Assembly: GCA_965644295.1 (NCBI GenBank)
Contig: CBFFRP010000232.1
Coordinates: 45,035-109,034, forward strand
DNA from: Paraphysomonas bandaiensis
Taxonomy: Eukaryota > Chrysophyceae
DNA: 64,000 nucleotides
Direction: 5' to 3'
Under the pieces are notes generated by a model. The model was not told the DNA's origin, did no database searches, and saw only the letters and a program-made list of their open reading frames with translations. The position numbers and the translations under genes are program-made. Below, piece by piece: positions 23,821 to 35,913 of the stretch; the first letter of the stretch is position 1, and each line of letters begins with the position of its first letter.

Positions 23821-24409
23821 TGTTGATATTGAATATTATTCACAGAGGTGTGTATGTGTGTGTGTTGTGATAGGAGTTAGATAGCTATGCACTTAACTAT
23901 CAGACCACTTGCAATATACAAGTATATATACCACTATACACTATACACTATACCATACTGCTGTGTACTACTACACTCCACACTTATATATAGAGAATGT
24001 ACTGCTGTAGATGTACGTGTATACTGTTATGTACTGCTGCTGTACATATAATAGTATACATTCCAACCATACTACTCGTATCTCGTATCAATATGTCCAC
24101 AGCAGTGCGCTATTCCAGACGCCTCGTAATTAGATTAATCTGACCATCATCGCGCTCGATAGTTAAACCTAAATAATGCTTAATGTCACCCAAGTGGAGT
24201 ACATGCTGCACACCTTAGACGAGGAATCTTTCTTCTATATGCAGATATAGATACAGAGAATTCAGATGCAAGCTATATGAATGCATTGACCACTATATAC
24301 TATATAGGCAAAAACAGATAAGACGGAACAGCCGCTAGAAGCTAAAACTTACTGGTAATGATGCAGACCGATCGTACGATGCTGTCTATATAATATATAT
24401 AAGCTAGGA
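23821..24409 (-). promoter_or_regulatory. Upstream region of DCTN3 copy A with repeated CTGCTGTA boxes
   Basis: Contains CATACTGCTGTGTAC (about 23956), GTACTGCTGTAGATGTAC (about 24000) and GTACTGCTGCTGTACATA (about 24033), plus tandem CTATACACTATACAC. The corresponding region of copy B (33600-33870) keeps the boxes despite small indels. Confidence 0.5.
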
Positions 24410-25121
24410 TTACTTGGGTAATTCTTGACTTAGATTGCTGTAAAAAATAACTCTTGTTTTGTCTCTCGATGTCAGATTGCTACCAATTGATCTTATTAAG
24501 GTTTAGGCACATCCTGATATTTAACGTTGCAACACATGCAAACATTACAAAATAATTTGACGGCATCTCTGGAATTGCCGTTCGTCATACGCGTCAACAC
24601 ATCTCTTAACTGTAGCACGGCTTTGCTTCGATTTCCAGTCAATTCGAAGGCGGGAATGTTTGGCCACAGTCGAAGCATTTCCTGGCTCGGCTCGCGAAAA
24701 ATACATCTGACAGGCACTAAGCACCCCGTCACGACCTGTTTGTGCACGTCTCTATGAAACTACAACAATTGTATTAATTAGCAATCAATTTACACTGCTC
24801 TGACTGACATTGGTAAGTGCAATACCTGACGCAAACGTAGTGGAGTATGAAGCCATCCAATGAGAGGTATGGAATATTAGATCGCCTTATATCAACACTT
24901 AAAGAGTCCTTAGACGTTGTCATCGCGCCTTATGGTTGCCATTTCATGACGTTAGCTTATTCAATGGGTGTACTTACCTGATTACACTCGTTAGATATTG
25001 TCAGTACGGCACATAGTAGTACTAGGAGTCCTCAACAAGAATATATATGCAGCCATATGTTCGAGCTATATGGTCTTTAGAAGAGTGTCCATGATTAACA
25101 CTGAAGCAATTCTGGCCTGAC
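24410..25121. other. Region with one doubtful minus-strand ORF (24496-24774)
   Basis: A minus-strand frame encodes FHRDVHKQVVTGCLVPVRC... and ends in a Cys-rich CNVCMCCNVKY segment. A possible upstream exon (IPLIGWLHTPLRLRQ, ending at about 24826) can be joined across a GTATTG...TTGTAG intron, but the frame upstream is closed by a TAA and no ATG is found. It may be the end of a degraded gene. No family recognised. Confidence 0.25.
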
Positions 25122-25143
25122 ATATCCAGCCGGCGTCAAAAGT

Positions 25144-25294
25144 CGTATCGGCAGACTGCATCATATATTTCGGATATAAATTGAAGCAAATATTATCTAT
25201 ATTACTGATATACAACTACAGCTTCAATACAGATAATTGTTGTCTCAAAATTAGAGGCATCTTGGAACAAAAATAAATAAAGGATGCCGATACG
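25144..25294. mobile_element. 151-bp MITE with CGTATCGGCA terminal inverted repeats
   Basis: The termini are CGTATCGGCA and TGCCGATACG, flanked on both sides by GT (25142-25143 and 25295-25296). The other arm of the palindrome holds the uninterrupted empty site (AAAAGTCCGAACA), so the element boundaries and the 2-bp target duplication are directly visible. It is too short to encode a transposase. Confidence 0.85.
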
Positions 25295-25444
25295 GTCCGA
25301 ACAATTCAAAAGTCCGAACAACCGTTTTTTGATGAAAAGTCCAAAAATGTCGTTCTAAACTCTCATTTTTATCTCGCTTCAGTGACATTGAAATACTATT
25401 AACACAACACTTGAACTGACCCGACACTGGGGACTTATCATTCT

Positions 25445-26064
25445 ATGGCAATCATGGACCACTGGACACGAATATGCAATCAGATTTTCATTTCATTCAC
25501 TGCTTCTTTCAATATCGCAAGGTTTCCTATATCGTTCCAATTCATCGAGTACCCCTCACATCCGGCACCATTGCTCGAAATCCCTACATTGAATTTTCAT
25601 CATGAAGATCTTAAAGGTTTGTATACAGATGGACTCTCACATATATGAGTGCTGTGCAATTCCTACGACTTGTTTTTGAATAATGTCTGATTTGTGTTCT
25701 TTCAGTGACTTCTTTGCATGACTTCAAAAGCATACGAGAAGAGAACCGACAAGACGCCATAGACAAGCTCCAGGCAGCTAAATTTGCAAAAGCACAGTCG
25801 AAAGACAGTTATGGATCTGATGTTGACCTCAATAATGGTTTTAATTGGTGCAAGGTTGCGCAGTTGTGCAGTGTGAACCTGCACTGCTGAGAGCAAAATA
25901 TATCTCGAAGAATGCTCCTCAGGAAGCTACTTTTGTCTATCTATGCGTTTATACAGATTTCTGTCGAGGAGTGTTCTTCAGGTAACTCTTTTCTGTCAGA
26001 GCATATGTATTTATGATGAAATGTCTGTCTTTTAGAGCCAAGGACAAGTGAGAAAGAGGGTTAG
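25445..26064 (+). CDS. Small spliced gene in the left palindrome arm, unknown function
   Basis: Candidate exons are 25445..25616, 25706..25854, 25957..25981 and 26036..26064, giving about 124 aa. The first two are well supported by a GTTTGT...TTTCAG intron and a continuous frame (HHEDLK-V-TSLHDFKSIREENRQDAIDKLQAAKFAKAQSKDSYG). The protein has a hydrophobic/aromatic first half and a charged helix. No family recognised. Exon 3 begins 3-4 nt inside the arm boundary, so the last exons exist only in this copy. The third and fourth exons are tentative. Confidence 0.4.
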
Positions 26065-27081
26065 TCCCCAGTCGTAGCTATACTGGCCATACCGCGTGGA
26101 CGGACGAAAGCGGTGCGGCCATCATGTCTGACGTGAGCTATGATGCCACTGCAACTGGGAACTCGTTCACTTCTGCGTCCGGCGGGATTTTTTTAAGACA
26201 CTGACCAGTGTAGGGGCTGTCAACAATCAGGAGAGGGCAACTTCCTTAAGGATCCCAAGGAGCCCTATACAAGTATTTGAATATGGTGTCCCATCGTATC
26301 GAGCCAAAGCCTTCCACAATCAATGCGCGAAGGCAGGAGGGCATCCGTGAGGCCTTCAATTTCGTATCCAGCGTAGCCATAGTAGGCGCCGTCTTAGGGG
26401 TATCATCCGAAAATCCTCAAGACAACCGATTTTTGCCCTGGAACAAGTCCAATTCGGACACTCACAACATTATGCTAGGGTTTCAGAAGCAGTGCAAAGG
26501 TATGTATCGTTGGCGATTTGTGGTTACTTTATTTTACAGAATTTTATCACAGAATATGAAGAAATTAATGAAAAGAAGCGTCCTCTCTGTCGCGATTGTC
26601 AAGAAGGAGAAGAAGACACGATCCGTAAAGTATACAGCCACCATGAGTGCAGAGTCTGCCCTACTTAGTCATATTGTAGTAATCCAGGGACGCTAATACA
26701 AGGATTTGAAGTGCTTCAACTTTGACATGAATGGATGGGTGCAGAATATTATTTTCCGTCCTGCACACAGGAAGAAACAGCATACTGAGAGCAAAACTAC
26801 AGATGACGATACAATCTGGGAGGACATGCATATGGAGGAGAGTGATGAAGAGCTATGCAGGGTTTGAAGGAAGTCGTAGGTAGTGATGAGGAGTAAGAAA
26901 TGGTTCAAGATTTTAAAGGAATATAAAAGTGGCGATGGGGAAGAATCAAACCCAAGCGGATGACCCTGACGACGGTAGCGTGTGTGTGCGTTGTGAATCT
27001 TGGTGCTGTTATACGTCATCAGAATGCTCAGAGATAATGCGCCGATACCGTGAAGAGTACCGCAGATAAAAATCATAGGTA
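26065..27081 (+). pseudogene. Decayed coding region in the palindrome spacer, possible transposase relic
   Basis: The ORF from 26283 (MVSHRIEPKPSTINARRQEG..., to 26696) and adjoining frames contain protein-like pieces but no long intact frame. A GTATGT...TTTACAG intron-like segment lies at 26500-26539. The frame after it encodes RPLCRDCQEGEEDTIRKVYSHHECRVC, a CxxC...HxxCxxC zinc-ribbon-like motif of the type found at the C-terminus of piggyBac-like and other transposases. No catalytic DDE core is recognisable, so the family is left open. Confidence 0.3.
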
Positions 27082-28149
27082 GCGGGATTATGTTGTTTTA
27101 TTACCGCTAATTTATGATTGTTTTTCTTTTGGTAGTATAAACGTATAATCACTAATAACTATACGCCACTAACTAATTATTTTGCGATGTATAATACAAA
27201 TCGCAAAGCTGGTACTACTATCAAACAATTTTATCTAACCACCGTTTGCTATCATGATACAACAGCCTACAGCCTGGCTAGCTACAGCTACAAACTCAAG
27301 AGAGTGGAGCTTACAGAAACAAAAGTTGAGGAATAAAGCAGCTCAATTATTAGGTTTCCTTCCAGAAGTAATGAGAATGCATGTATTCAGAAGTCAACTA
27401 CAATTATGTAGGTAGTACTAGCTAGTGATTGTGTGTGTGGGGTGTGGGGTTAAGAGTCAGAACTAATGTTGCTCTGACTCTTCCACTATTATTGCTAATA
27501 ATAAGACATTCACTACTGATGCTTGTGTGCTGAATCCAGAATGATGCCATGGCAAAGGTTCAGAGGTACAGTGACATTATACGATCAAAAACAATCCCAC
27601 AATCCATAGTAATAATTTCAAATCAGTATCGTTACTTTATTAATTGCTAGTATGCACAACTGAAATACATGCGAGCTTAATATTATTATTGTACCGTAGT
27701 AGCTTCTATTAGTTAGTGTATTACTTGCATATGGTAGTAGCCACTGTATGGACAGCAAGAACACATTATACTACTTCATGATGCCTATAATCTAGAATTG
27801 CATAGTTATTTACAATTATAATTTAGTAGCAATACTGCGGTCTACAGAGAATCACACCACAAGGCATATGGCATATCACAAGTATACTTGGGCATATTCT
27901 TAGGGTTACCATCAGCGAGAGGGCCCATGTGCTTAAAAAATTGCACACTTGAATGTTGACACTACTTATACTCATTGGTGTCTCTATGCAATCTCCGTCA
28001 GGCACAGAAGTAGACAACAAAACAGAAAGAGTTTCCTCATTCGCCTAACCAGCAAGAATGAACACACCCGCTCCGTTCTTCCAATTCTTGTGACCCGAAT
28101 TGCTACAATTACCATTCGTCAAATTCTTATAAAATAGATTGTTCCTCAT
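27082..28149. other. Rest of palindrome spacer, short ORF at 27254-27415
   Basis: A 53-codon ATG ORF (MIQQPTAWLATATNSREW..., with LLGFLPEVMRMHVFRSQ) has plausible composition but no known domain. TCTGACTCTTCCACTATT and ATAAGACATTCACTA near 27475-27515 match a dispersed repeat at 46170-46222. Nothing else seen. Confidence 0.3.
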
Positions 28150-28666
28150 AAATCTGTATAAACGCATAGATAGACAAAAGTAGCTTCCTGAGGAGCATTC
28201 TTCGAGATATATTTTGCTCTCAGCAGTGCAGGTTCACACTGCACAACTGCGCAACCTTGCACCAATTAAAACCATTATTGAGGTCAACATCAGATCCATA
28301 ACTGTCTTTCGACTGTGCTTTTGCAAATTTAGCTGCCTGGAGCTTGTCTATGGCGTCTTGTCGGTTCTCTTCTCGTATGCTTTTGAAGTCATGCAAAGAA
28401 GTCACTGAAAGAACACAAATCAGGCATTATTCAAAAACAAGTCGTAGGAATTGCACAGCACTCATATATGTGAGAGTCCATCTGTATACAAACCTTTTAA
28501 GATCTTCATGATGAAAATTCAATGTAGGGATTTCGAGCAATGGTGCCGGATGTGAGGGGTACTCGATGAATTGGAACGATATAGGAAACCTTGCGATATT
28601 GAAAGAAGCAGTGAATGAAATGAAAATCTGATTGCATATTCGTGTCCAGTGGTCCATGATTGCCAT
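28150..28666 (-). pseudogene. Truncated, frameshifted copy of the palindrome-arm gene
   Basis: This minus-strand copy matches the 25445 gene exon for exon, but has one extra A just before the exon-1 donor (CTTAAAAGG versus CTTAAAGG), which puts exon 2 out of frame. It is cut off by the arm boundary a few bases into exon 3. The left-arm copy is therefore the more complete one. Confidence 0.6.
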
Positions 28667-29076
28667 AGAATGATAAGTCCCCAGTGTCGGGTCAGTTCAA
28701 GTGTTGTGTTAATAGTATTTCAATGTCACTGAAGCGAGATAAAAATGAGAGTTTAGAACGACATTTTTGGACTTTTCATCAAAAAACGGTTGTTCGGACT
28801 TTTGAATTGTTCGGACTTTTGACGCCGGCTGGATATCGCTGAGGAGGAACACAATCTCCACTTCAACTCCCCCCCCCACTCCCATACAAAAAAGACCCGT
28901 TTTTCTGGACTTTCTGCTGGGATTGTTGTTGTTTGGGTTGAAAGTCTGCTGTATTTGAAACCGGTTGGCTGGTTTGAAAAGTTTTGAATTTCGGATGTGT
29001 TAAGCAATAGCATCAACTTGATATAGATTCACTTAAATATTATTCTTGGTATATATAACAGATACACAGATACAAT

Positions 29077-31062
29077 ATGCACAAGTTTTGGAGACAAATA
29101 TCTACTCCAAGACCATTCATTTATGTGCGGTTCCCTAAATATATAGAGGAGTATGTAAGAAAAAAGGAAGCAGGCCGTTTTTCAAAGCTATTTGCTCATC
29201 CAGTTGTCAGTACTCTCTTTGGCGGTGTGATGACTATCAGTGGAGGCTTTCTATCCATGTGGTGGGTTAAAGAACAAGAAAAGGAGCAGAACGAAAAAAT
29301 AGATAATGAATTGTACCTGACACAATGCGAATCACTGAAAAAACACATATTGTCTGCTGAGAAAAGTCTAATTCATTCAAGAGAGTCGTTTGTACGTGGT
29401 ATGGGCAAAGATGTAATACATGTTGCATTAGAAAAATCTCATAGAGAAGCCCAAAAGGCTTTGGAAATATATGATGGGCTTTCAACTGCTCGACAGGAAC
29501 AATTCTCGAAAGACCCAGGGTACAACAACGCGTCCCTGGTTCACTTGATAGCGCATATTGAATATCACATTGGTTCGTTGTTATTAAAAGAATTTGATTG
29601 TACAAATGCCAAATTAGAACTTGCACGCTCTTTGGCTAACCGTATTGCAATCGGTGACGACGGGCAACACGTCAATAATGAAATATATCGCAGTAAAATT
29701 AAAATTGCCGATGCGTTAAGCCAGTCCCGGGAATTAAGCATTGCACTAAGGTTATATGATGATATAGCTGCACCAATGATGCATTCCCATTTATTGTCTA
29801 CATTTTGGAAAGCAAGAGCATTGAATAATATGGCAATTGTTCACTTCGCCATTGGGCGTGATCAGCAGGCACTTGACGGCATGACGAAGACGGCGGAAGT
29901 AGTTTCAGATTTTTTGAACGAAGTAAATGCGATAGCACCAAACTCCGGAGATGTCATTGCTGACATACAGCGACTAAAAAAAATGTTAGTGGAGAATAAA
30001 AAATCTCCTGGCACGCTCCCTTGTAAACAGTTTTGTGATTTAGTTTCCCTGGGTTCCGTGAGTACAGTTGATATTTTGCATTTGCCACATATTACAGAAC
30101 TTATTGAAGATAATGAAAAGACGATAAAAAACTTGAAATCTGTGTTCAATGACCATCATGTCGCCGTATTTGCCTATGAATGCTTGGAACGAATTCGTTT
30201 AATTACACGAAAGCAATGCACAGCTGCCGCGAACTGTGTGAACATTCAATCATGTCCTTATTCTGATATCGTTCCGTCGGCTGTTTCTTTGGTTGAGCTG
30301 ATGAAAAAACTATTCGAGTTGCCATGCAATGATAAATTATACAAGGAGCTTGACGGTGAATGGGTCCGACAAGAAGGCAGTCTGAGGATGCTTTCAGCTA
30401 TTTCTTCGGGAATGATAACATTACTGGATATCGAATTACGAAAGTCTGGAAGTTCAATGAAGACAGAAAAATGGACTATGTTTTTAGATTCACTGACTGA
30501 ATCGCTTGTGAAAAAATCTAATTCATATGTAAACCAAGTTCCTGATATTCACAGGGCTTATGCCAATTTTGTAAGAGCTCGGTTTTTAATATTAGTGGGG
30601 AGAAATGATGAAGCCAAAAAGGAACTTGCACATATTCGAGACTGGACACTTCACGAACAAGAAATTGCCAGGAAGAAGTTAAAGCGTTTGCAAGCAGATG
30701 GAGTCATGTGGCCTCAATCAGGCGTTCCTCCGCGTCATGCACGACTTCAGGTAACCAGCCTTTTAATGTTTATGAGTTTACAACCCGAAGGATATTCCCA
30801 AGATGATAAAGCAGCTCTCGATTTTGCTTTGGAATCGTTTCATATGGAAAGCGATGAACACCCTCTGTTAAAAGCTGCTAAGACCGTGAAAAACGATTCA
30901 AGTTTTCACTGTTCCTGGTTCTTGAAAATTCCTTCTCAGTCTGCATGCGCAGTCCCAGGAACATCGGTGCGTGAGGATGATAGTTTAATTGACTACAATC
31001 AATTGCTAATTGATGCTGAGGTATCTGCAAAAAAGTGGGAAAATCTGTCAACAAAGCATTAG
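29077..31062 (+). CDS. 661-aa orphan protein with N-terminal membrane anchor and TPR-like helices
   Basis: Single-exon ORF from an ATG preceded by a TATATAACAG leader. A hydrophobic segment near residues 45-65 (HPVVSTLFGGVMTISGGFLSMWW) follows a basic N-terminus, suggesting a membrane-anchored protein with the bulk on one side. The rest is all-helical, with TPR-like pairs around 105-150, 150-220 (IGSLLLKEFDCTNAKLELARSLA) and 230-275 (ALNNMAIVHFAIGRDQQALDGMTKTAEVV), then a Cys-containing middle part (ITRKQCTAAANCVNIQSCPY). No enzyme motif. I do not recognise a family. It sits between the palindrome and duplication copy B and lacks introns, unlike most neighbours. Confidence 0.65.
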   Translation: MHKFWRQISTPRPFIYVRFPKYIEEYVRKKEAGRFSKLFAHPVVSTLFGGVMTISGGFLSMWWVKEQEKEQNEKIDNELYLTQCESLKKHILSAEKSLIHSRESFVRGMGKDVIHVALEKSHREAQKALEIYDGLSTARQEQFSKDPGYNNASLVHLIAHIEYHIGSLLLKEFDCTNAKLELARSLANRIAIGDDGQHVNNEIYRSKIKIADALSQSRELSIALRLYDDIAAPMMHSHLLSTFWKARALNNMAIVHFAIGRDQQALDGMTKTAEVVSDFLNEVNAIAPNSGDVIADIQRLKKMLVENKKSPGTLPCKQFCDLVSLGSVSTVDILHLPHITELIEDNEKTIKNLKSVFNDHHVAVFAYECLERIRLITRKQCTAAANCVNIQSCPYSDIVPSAVSLVELMKKLFELPCNDKLYKELDGEWVRQEGSLRMLSAISSGMITLLDIELRKSGSSMKTEKWTMFLDSLTESLVKKSNSYVNQVPDIHRAYANFVRARFLILVGRNDEAKKELAHIRDWTLHEQEIARKKLKRLQADGVMWPQSGVPPRHARLQVTSLLMFMSLQPEGYSQDDKAALDFALESFHMESDEHPLLKAAKTVKNDSSFHCSWFLKIPSQSACAVPGTSVREDDSLIDYNQLLIDAEVSAKKWENLSTKH

Positions 31063-31737
31063 AATACGAGCCTTACCATTTACCTTCACACCACTTTCAC
31101 AAATATTTGGGATAAGACCAAAGTAGTAATAATTAAACAATTCTGAAGCAACGCTCTTCTCTTTATCAGTGACATAAATCAATGAAATTTATGGCGAGAA
31201 ACTGTTGGGGGAAATCATAATCCCTTTTATCATACTTTAAAGTAACTCGTTTAAATCGCATCACTTTCCTTCCTGTCATATTTCATTTCGTCAATGAGAA
31301 CTTGCAGTCTCTGTTTTTATTCTTCTCTATTTCTCACATCTTCAGGACTTTTAATTAAAACTTCTACATATTTATATGTATGCATAACAACATAACCAAT
31401 ACCTCATGCTGCAAAAATTATGGCACAAGAGCCAAAAACAAATCGTTTATTTGTCGGCCAATTTTCGATTACAGAACGTCTTTTTGATCGATTTCATATT
31501 TTTTTCAAAATCCTTTACCTCCTTTGCATCTTTGGATGGTTTCATTTTTAAATATATATATTGTCACACACACAAAGTATGTATAATTATTTAACTACTG
31601 TTAAAAATCCAGTCTCACTTGTCTTTTGTTGTGTGTACTTTATCAATGTTTTGGTTAACTAATTTGTAATACTAGTTGCAATGTGGTGTTGATGTGTGAG
31701 CATCAATTAACCCTAACGGCACCCTCAGTCTAACGGA
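31063..31737. other. Intergenic, nothing seen
   Basis: AT-rich stretch between the orphan gene and duplication copy B. Short ORFs here are low-complexity. No repeat family recognised. Confidence 0.4.
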
Positions 31738-32751
31738 AACATGCACAAAAGAAGTTCTAGAATACAAATACCATCGCTTATTCAAAGCTGTAGGGAGGCG
31801 GTCAAATCTATCTCCAAAGGCGCTTCATAAGTTTCACATGCTGCACAAAGTGTTCAAAGGAGCGGAAGGAGGAAACAAGTTCAGTGCCCACAATATGGTT
31901 GACACACTCAGAAACTGTTTTGAAGGAAGTCAGCGGAACAAGATCGGTGATCTTCTAACTCAGAAAGGTTTGAATTACTGCTGAAAGAACTTCAGGCCCT
32001 GGATCACACAGTCACTGAGGGATCAAATATCACTCGGCTTAAGCAAGAATTAGTATCCTTGTTGCATTAAATTGTGGTTACTATATGTTACCTGGTGACA
32101 TGTCGTGCTCAATACCCTTCTTAGAGCAATATTAATACCTTTTCAAAGGGAGTTGATGTTCTCTCCTTCTTGCGAGGATTCTCACTAAACTACACCTCCT
32201 CCGTGCTCTCGCTTCCTCTCAACTATTCTCTTGCCTGCCATTGTGTCGTCGAATGTTCGATCTTCCTGCACAACACTTGGTACGTATTATCATGAGGGGG
32301 TAACAAGTACAATATTCTTCACTTGCTAATCCTTCCCGAAGTCATTCGTATAGTATACTAGGTACTGTGCAAGCATGAATCATGACACTGAAAAGTTCAA
32401 GTCTTTCTCGAATGATACAGGATACATGGAGGAGGGGGAAACTGACACAGCCTTTCTTAAATAGAATAAGTAAACTTCGAACTTGGAATGACTACTCAAT
32501 ACTGAAGAGATATTGTCTACTGGAAAAAGATACTAACTGTATGACAGAAGGTAACCTTGTTATATCTTGTACCTTATTCTTCTAGGTTACTAGGGACACA
32601 CTTTTCTAGAACTGAACCTTCATAAACACTAAAAGTATAGTATATAATATATCCAACGCCTCATCCTGTGTCCTTCTGCTGGCATATTACTTATCGAAAC
32701 TTTTATAATATAAAACGTTTTATATATTATTTTCATAACTGGTAACGCATA

Positions 32752-33589
32752 CTACACCATAGATTTCTTCTTTTCAATTAATGTTAATTTGTTATCCAGT
32801 CTCGAAAACTCAAGGGATAGAGTTTCCACCTGTTACACAACAGACACGTGTCACGATGTGCACTAGTCAGAGATGTATGCGGCCTTACCAGGGTGTGATA
32901 GATGTCCACAAACTCATCTAAGTCTTTGGTTTGTGCTTGCAACCTTAATAGTAGTACTAATAAGTATAACATAGAGCAGCTGACGAATATGGCTACCTAT
33001 CTGTCAAAGCAGAAATCTTGTTGTCTATAGCTTGCAACCTTGTCGCACATGATGGAATATCTGGACACAACATTATTACTTATTTACCATCGTAAACTAA
33101 CATACCTTGTAAAAATGGCTGGCTAACAGCAGGATCGAGGCGCTCTATCTCTTGCAAGTACTGTACACTTCTCAATATGCTGTCTCTGAAGTTGATTTCA
33201 GTCAGTTTAATAGTACACAATATACTTCAACTAACCTCTCATTTAATAGACTTAATACTTTATCTTCTGTTTGACTCAATGAAAACTTTTGACGAAATAA
33301 TGCAGGCCCAATCTTGCTTACTACATACAGAGTAAGACCATCAATGATCACACTATAGTTATTACCTAATTCCGAACACACTTTCATATTGGGTATTATT
33401 TGATAAGTATTATCAATTTTATTTTGAAGATCTTCAAGTCTGTTATATAGAGATACATTACTAACATGTGATCAGATTAGTGTCTGTGTGAGACCTCTGT
33501 TTCATATCAAGCGACTCCTGTAGTTTCCTTCTATTGCCAAGTAATAGTTGATGTAGACGATCTACACGTATTTCTAATGTATCAGACAT
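32752..33589 (-). CDS. DCTN3: Dynactin subunit 3 (p24), copy B, six exons
   Basis: Same exon layout and length as the 22983-23820 gene, with every splice site conserved, so both copies can encode a full p24 of about 190 aa. I noted one clear coding difference (GDNYS in copy A, GNNYS in copy B) and a few silent or intronic changes, which fits a recent duplication with both copies still intact. Flanking DNA outside the gene core has diverged more, hinting at selection or conversion on the gene. Which copy is ancestral cannot be told from the window. Confidence 0.85.
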
Positions 33590-33870
33590 TGTTGATATTG
33601 AATATTATTAACAGAGGTGTGTATGTGTGTGTGTTGTGATAGGAGTTAGATAGCTATGCACTTAACTATCAGACCACTTGCAATATACGCACAAGTACAT
33701 ATACCACTATACACTATACACTATACCATACTGTGTACTGCTACACTGCACACTTACAGGGATATAGAGAGAGTGTACTGCTGTAGATGTACGTGTATAC
33801 TATTGTGTACTGCTGTACATAATAGCATACATTCCAACCATATCAACAATATGTCCACAGCAGCAGCACG
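33590..33870 (-). promoter_or_regulatory. Upstream region of DCTN3 copy B
   Basis: Tandem CTATACACTATACAC followed by CATACTGTGTACTGC, GTACTGCTGTAGATGTAC and GTACTGCTGTACATAATAG. The third box is shorter than in copy A. Confidence 0.5.
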
Positions 33871-34216
33871 CATGTGATACCTACAAGCAACTCGCTCTAG
33901 ATATTATATGATTCACTGCTATTCCAGGCGCCTCGCAATTAGCTTAATCTGACCATCATCACGCTCGATAGTGAGACCTAAAGAATGCTTAAGGTCACCC
34001 AAGTGGAGTACATGCTGCACACCTTAGACGAGGAATCTTCCTCAATATGCAGATATAGATACAGAGAATTCAGATGCAAGCTATATGACTGCATTGACCA
34101 CTACATACTGTATAGGCAAAAATAGATGAGACGAAACAGCCCCTAGAAGCTAAAACTTCCTGGTAATGATGAAGACCGATCATCCGATTGTGTCTATATA
34201 ATATATATAAGATAGG

Positions 34217-34996
34217 CGTGTATAATATAGACGCATTGTACTGCCTGATTACTGCTCGATTATTGTACAATCTACCATAGCTCCAATGCGATCACTGATT
34301 GGGATTATCTCATAGCTTGTGTGAGTCTTGTGGGACTAGCAATCTTCAGTTCTTTGGTCTTTTCATGAGCCGTGATGGATATGTTAGTCTGGCTTGTGCG
34401 TATAATGTATAATGTCACAACTGAAAATGCTTTTGTTAATTAACGCCTCAATACATAACTAATGAAAAGAATTTATGCAATAGTGATTGATATTGTTGAT
34501 TACATTGAACTTAGGCTAGTTCACTCATCTCTGCTATTTCATTTGCTACCCTTCCTATAACTCTAAAGGTAACATTCATAGTCTTGCAGAGATTGTTGTA
34601 AGATCAGCGGTGGTAAAATTAATATATGAATTGAGTTTCAAAAGTTATAGAACGGGCTAGATTGAGTTTCGCACTTCTTGTCCAATACATATGTAGCTTT
34701 ACTTTTCGTATATCAACTGTAAGTTGACACAATTCTTTGTCTGTTGACCTACTGTGAAAAATAGTTTTCTACTTTCACTTCCACTGCATTGTAGCTGTAA
34801 CGAATGTGTATCTTGGATATTTTGAAAGAGAAAAGATGCACACACAATACTTTGAGGTGGAATTATTATATCCCAAATACAATCTCTGTGTTATTACTTT
34901 TGAAACTGAGAAACCGACGACTAGTCAGGTACACTTCAAAGCATAATTACTCTGGAACGGTGCACTGTACAACACGCATTAAATAGAAATAATTCG
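34217..34996. other. Intergenic, nothing seen
   Basis: No protein-like frame or strong structure between duplication copy B and the 3' end of the minus-strand TPI gene. Confidence 0.4.

Positions 34997-35913
<917 letters not shown>

Larger units (their letters stand above)
22157..24409. repeat. Segmental duplication, copy A
   Basis: Nearly identical over most of its length to 31738-34216, in the same orientation, offset 9769 bp through the gene core. It contains the dynactin-p24 gene, its upstream region and about 800 bp of 3' sequence. Copy A lacks about 200 bp present in copy B at about 32105-32320. The first 300 bp are more diverged than the gene core. Confidence 0.9.
25122..28836. mobile_element. 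3.7-kb palindrome with 687-bp inverted arms
   Basis: Left arm 25122-25960 and right arm 28150-28836 are inverted copies; apart from a 151-bp insertion plus 2-bp duplication in the left arm the lengths agree to the base (686 versus 687). The spacer is 25961-28149. The arms are nearly identical over their length, so the event is recent or the arms are being homogenised. Each arm carries the same small spliced gene pointing inward. This could be a foldback transposon with long terminal inverted repeats or an inverted segmental duplication; no terminal target duplication is evident. Confidence 0.85.
31738..34216. repeat. Segmental duplication, copy B
   Basis: Direct repeat of 22157-24409. It has about 200 extra bp at about 32105-32320 and several small indels in the upstream promoter-like part. 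The gene core (32752-33589) aligns with copy A without length change. Confidence 0.9.

Noticed and set aside
25702-25896. Antisense ORF present in both arms of the palindrome (also 28214-28408)
   Set aside because: Lies opposite an exon with good splice sites on the other strand and starts without any upstream support; its duplication only reflects the repeat.
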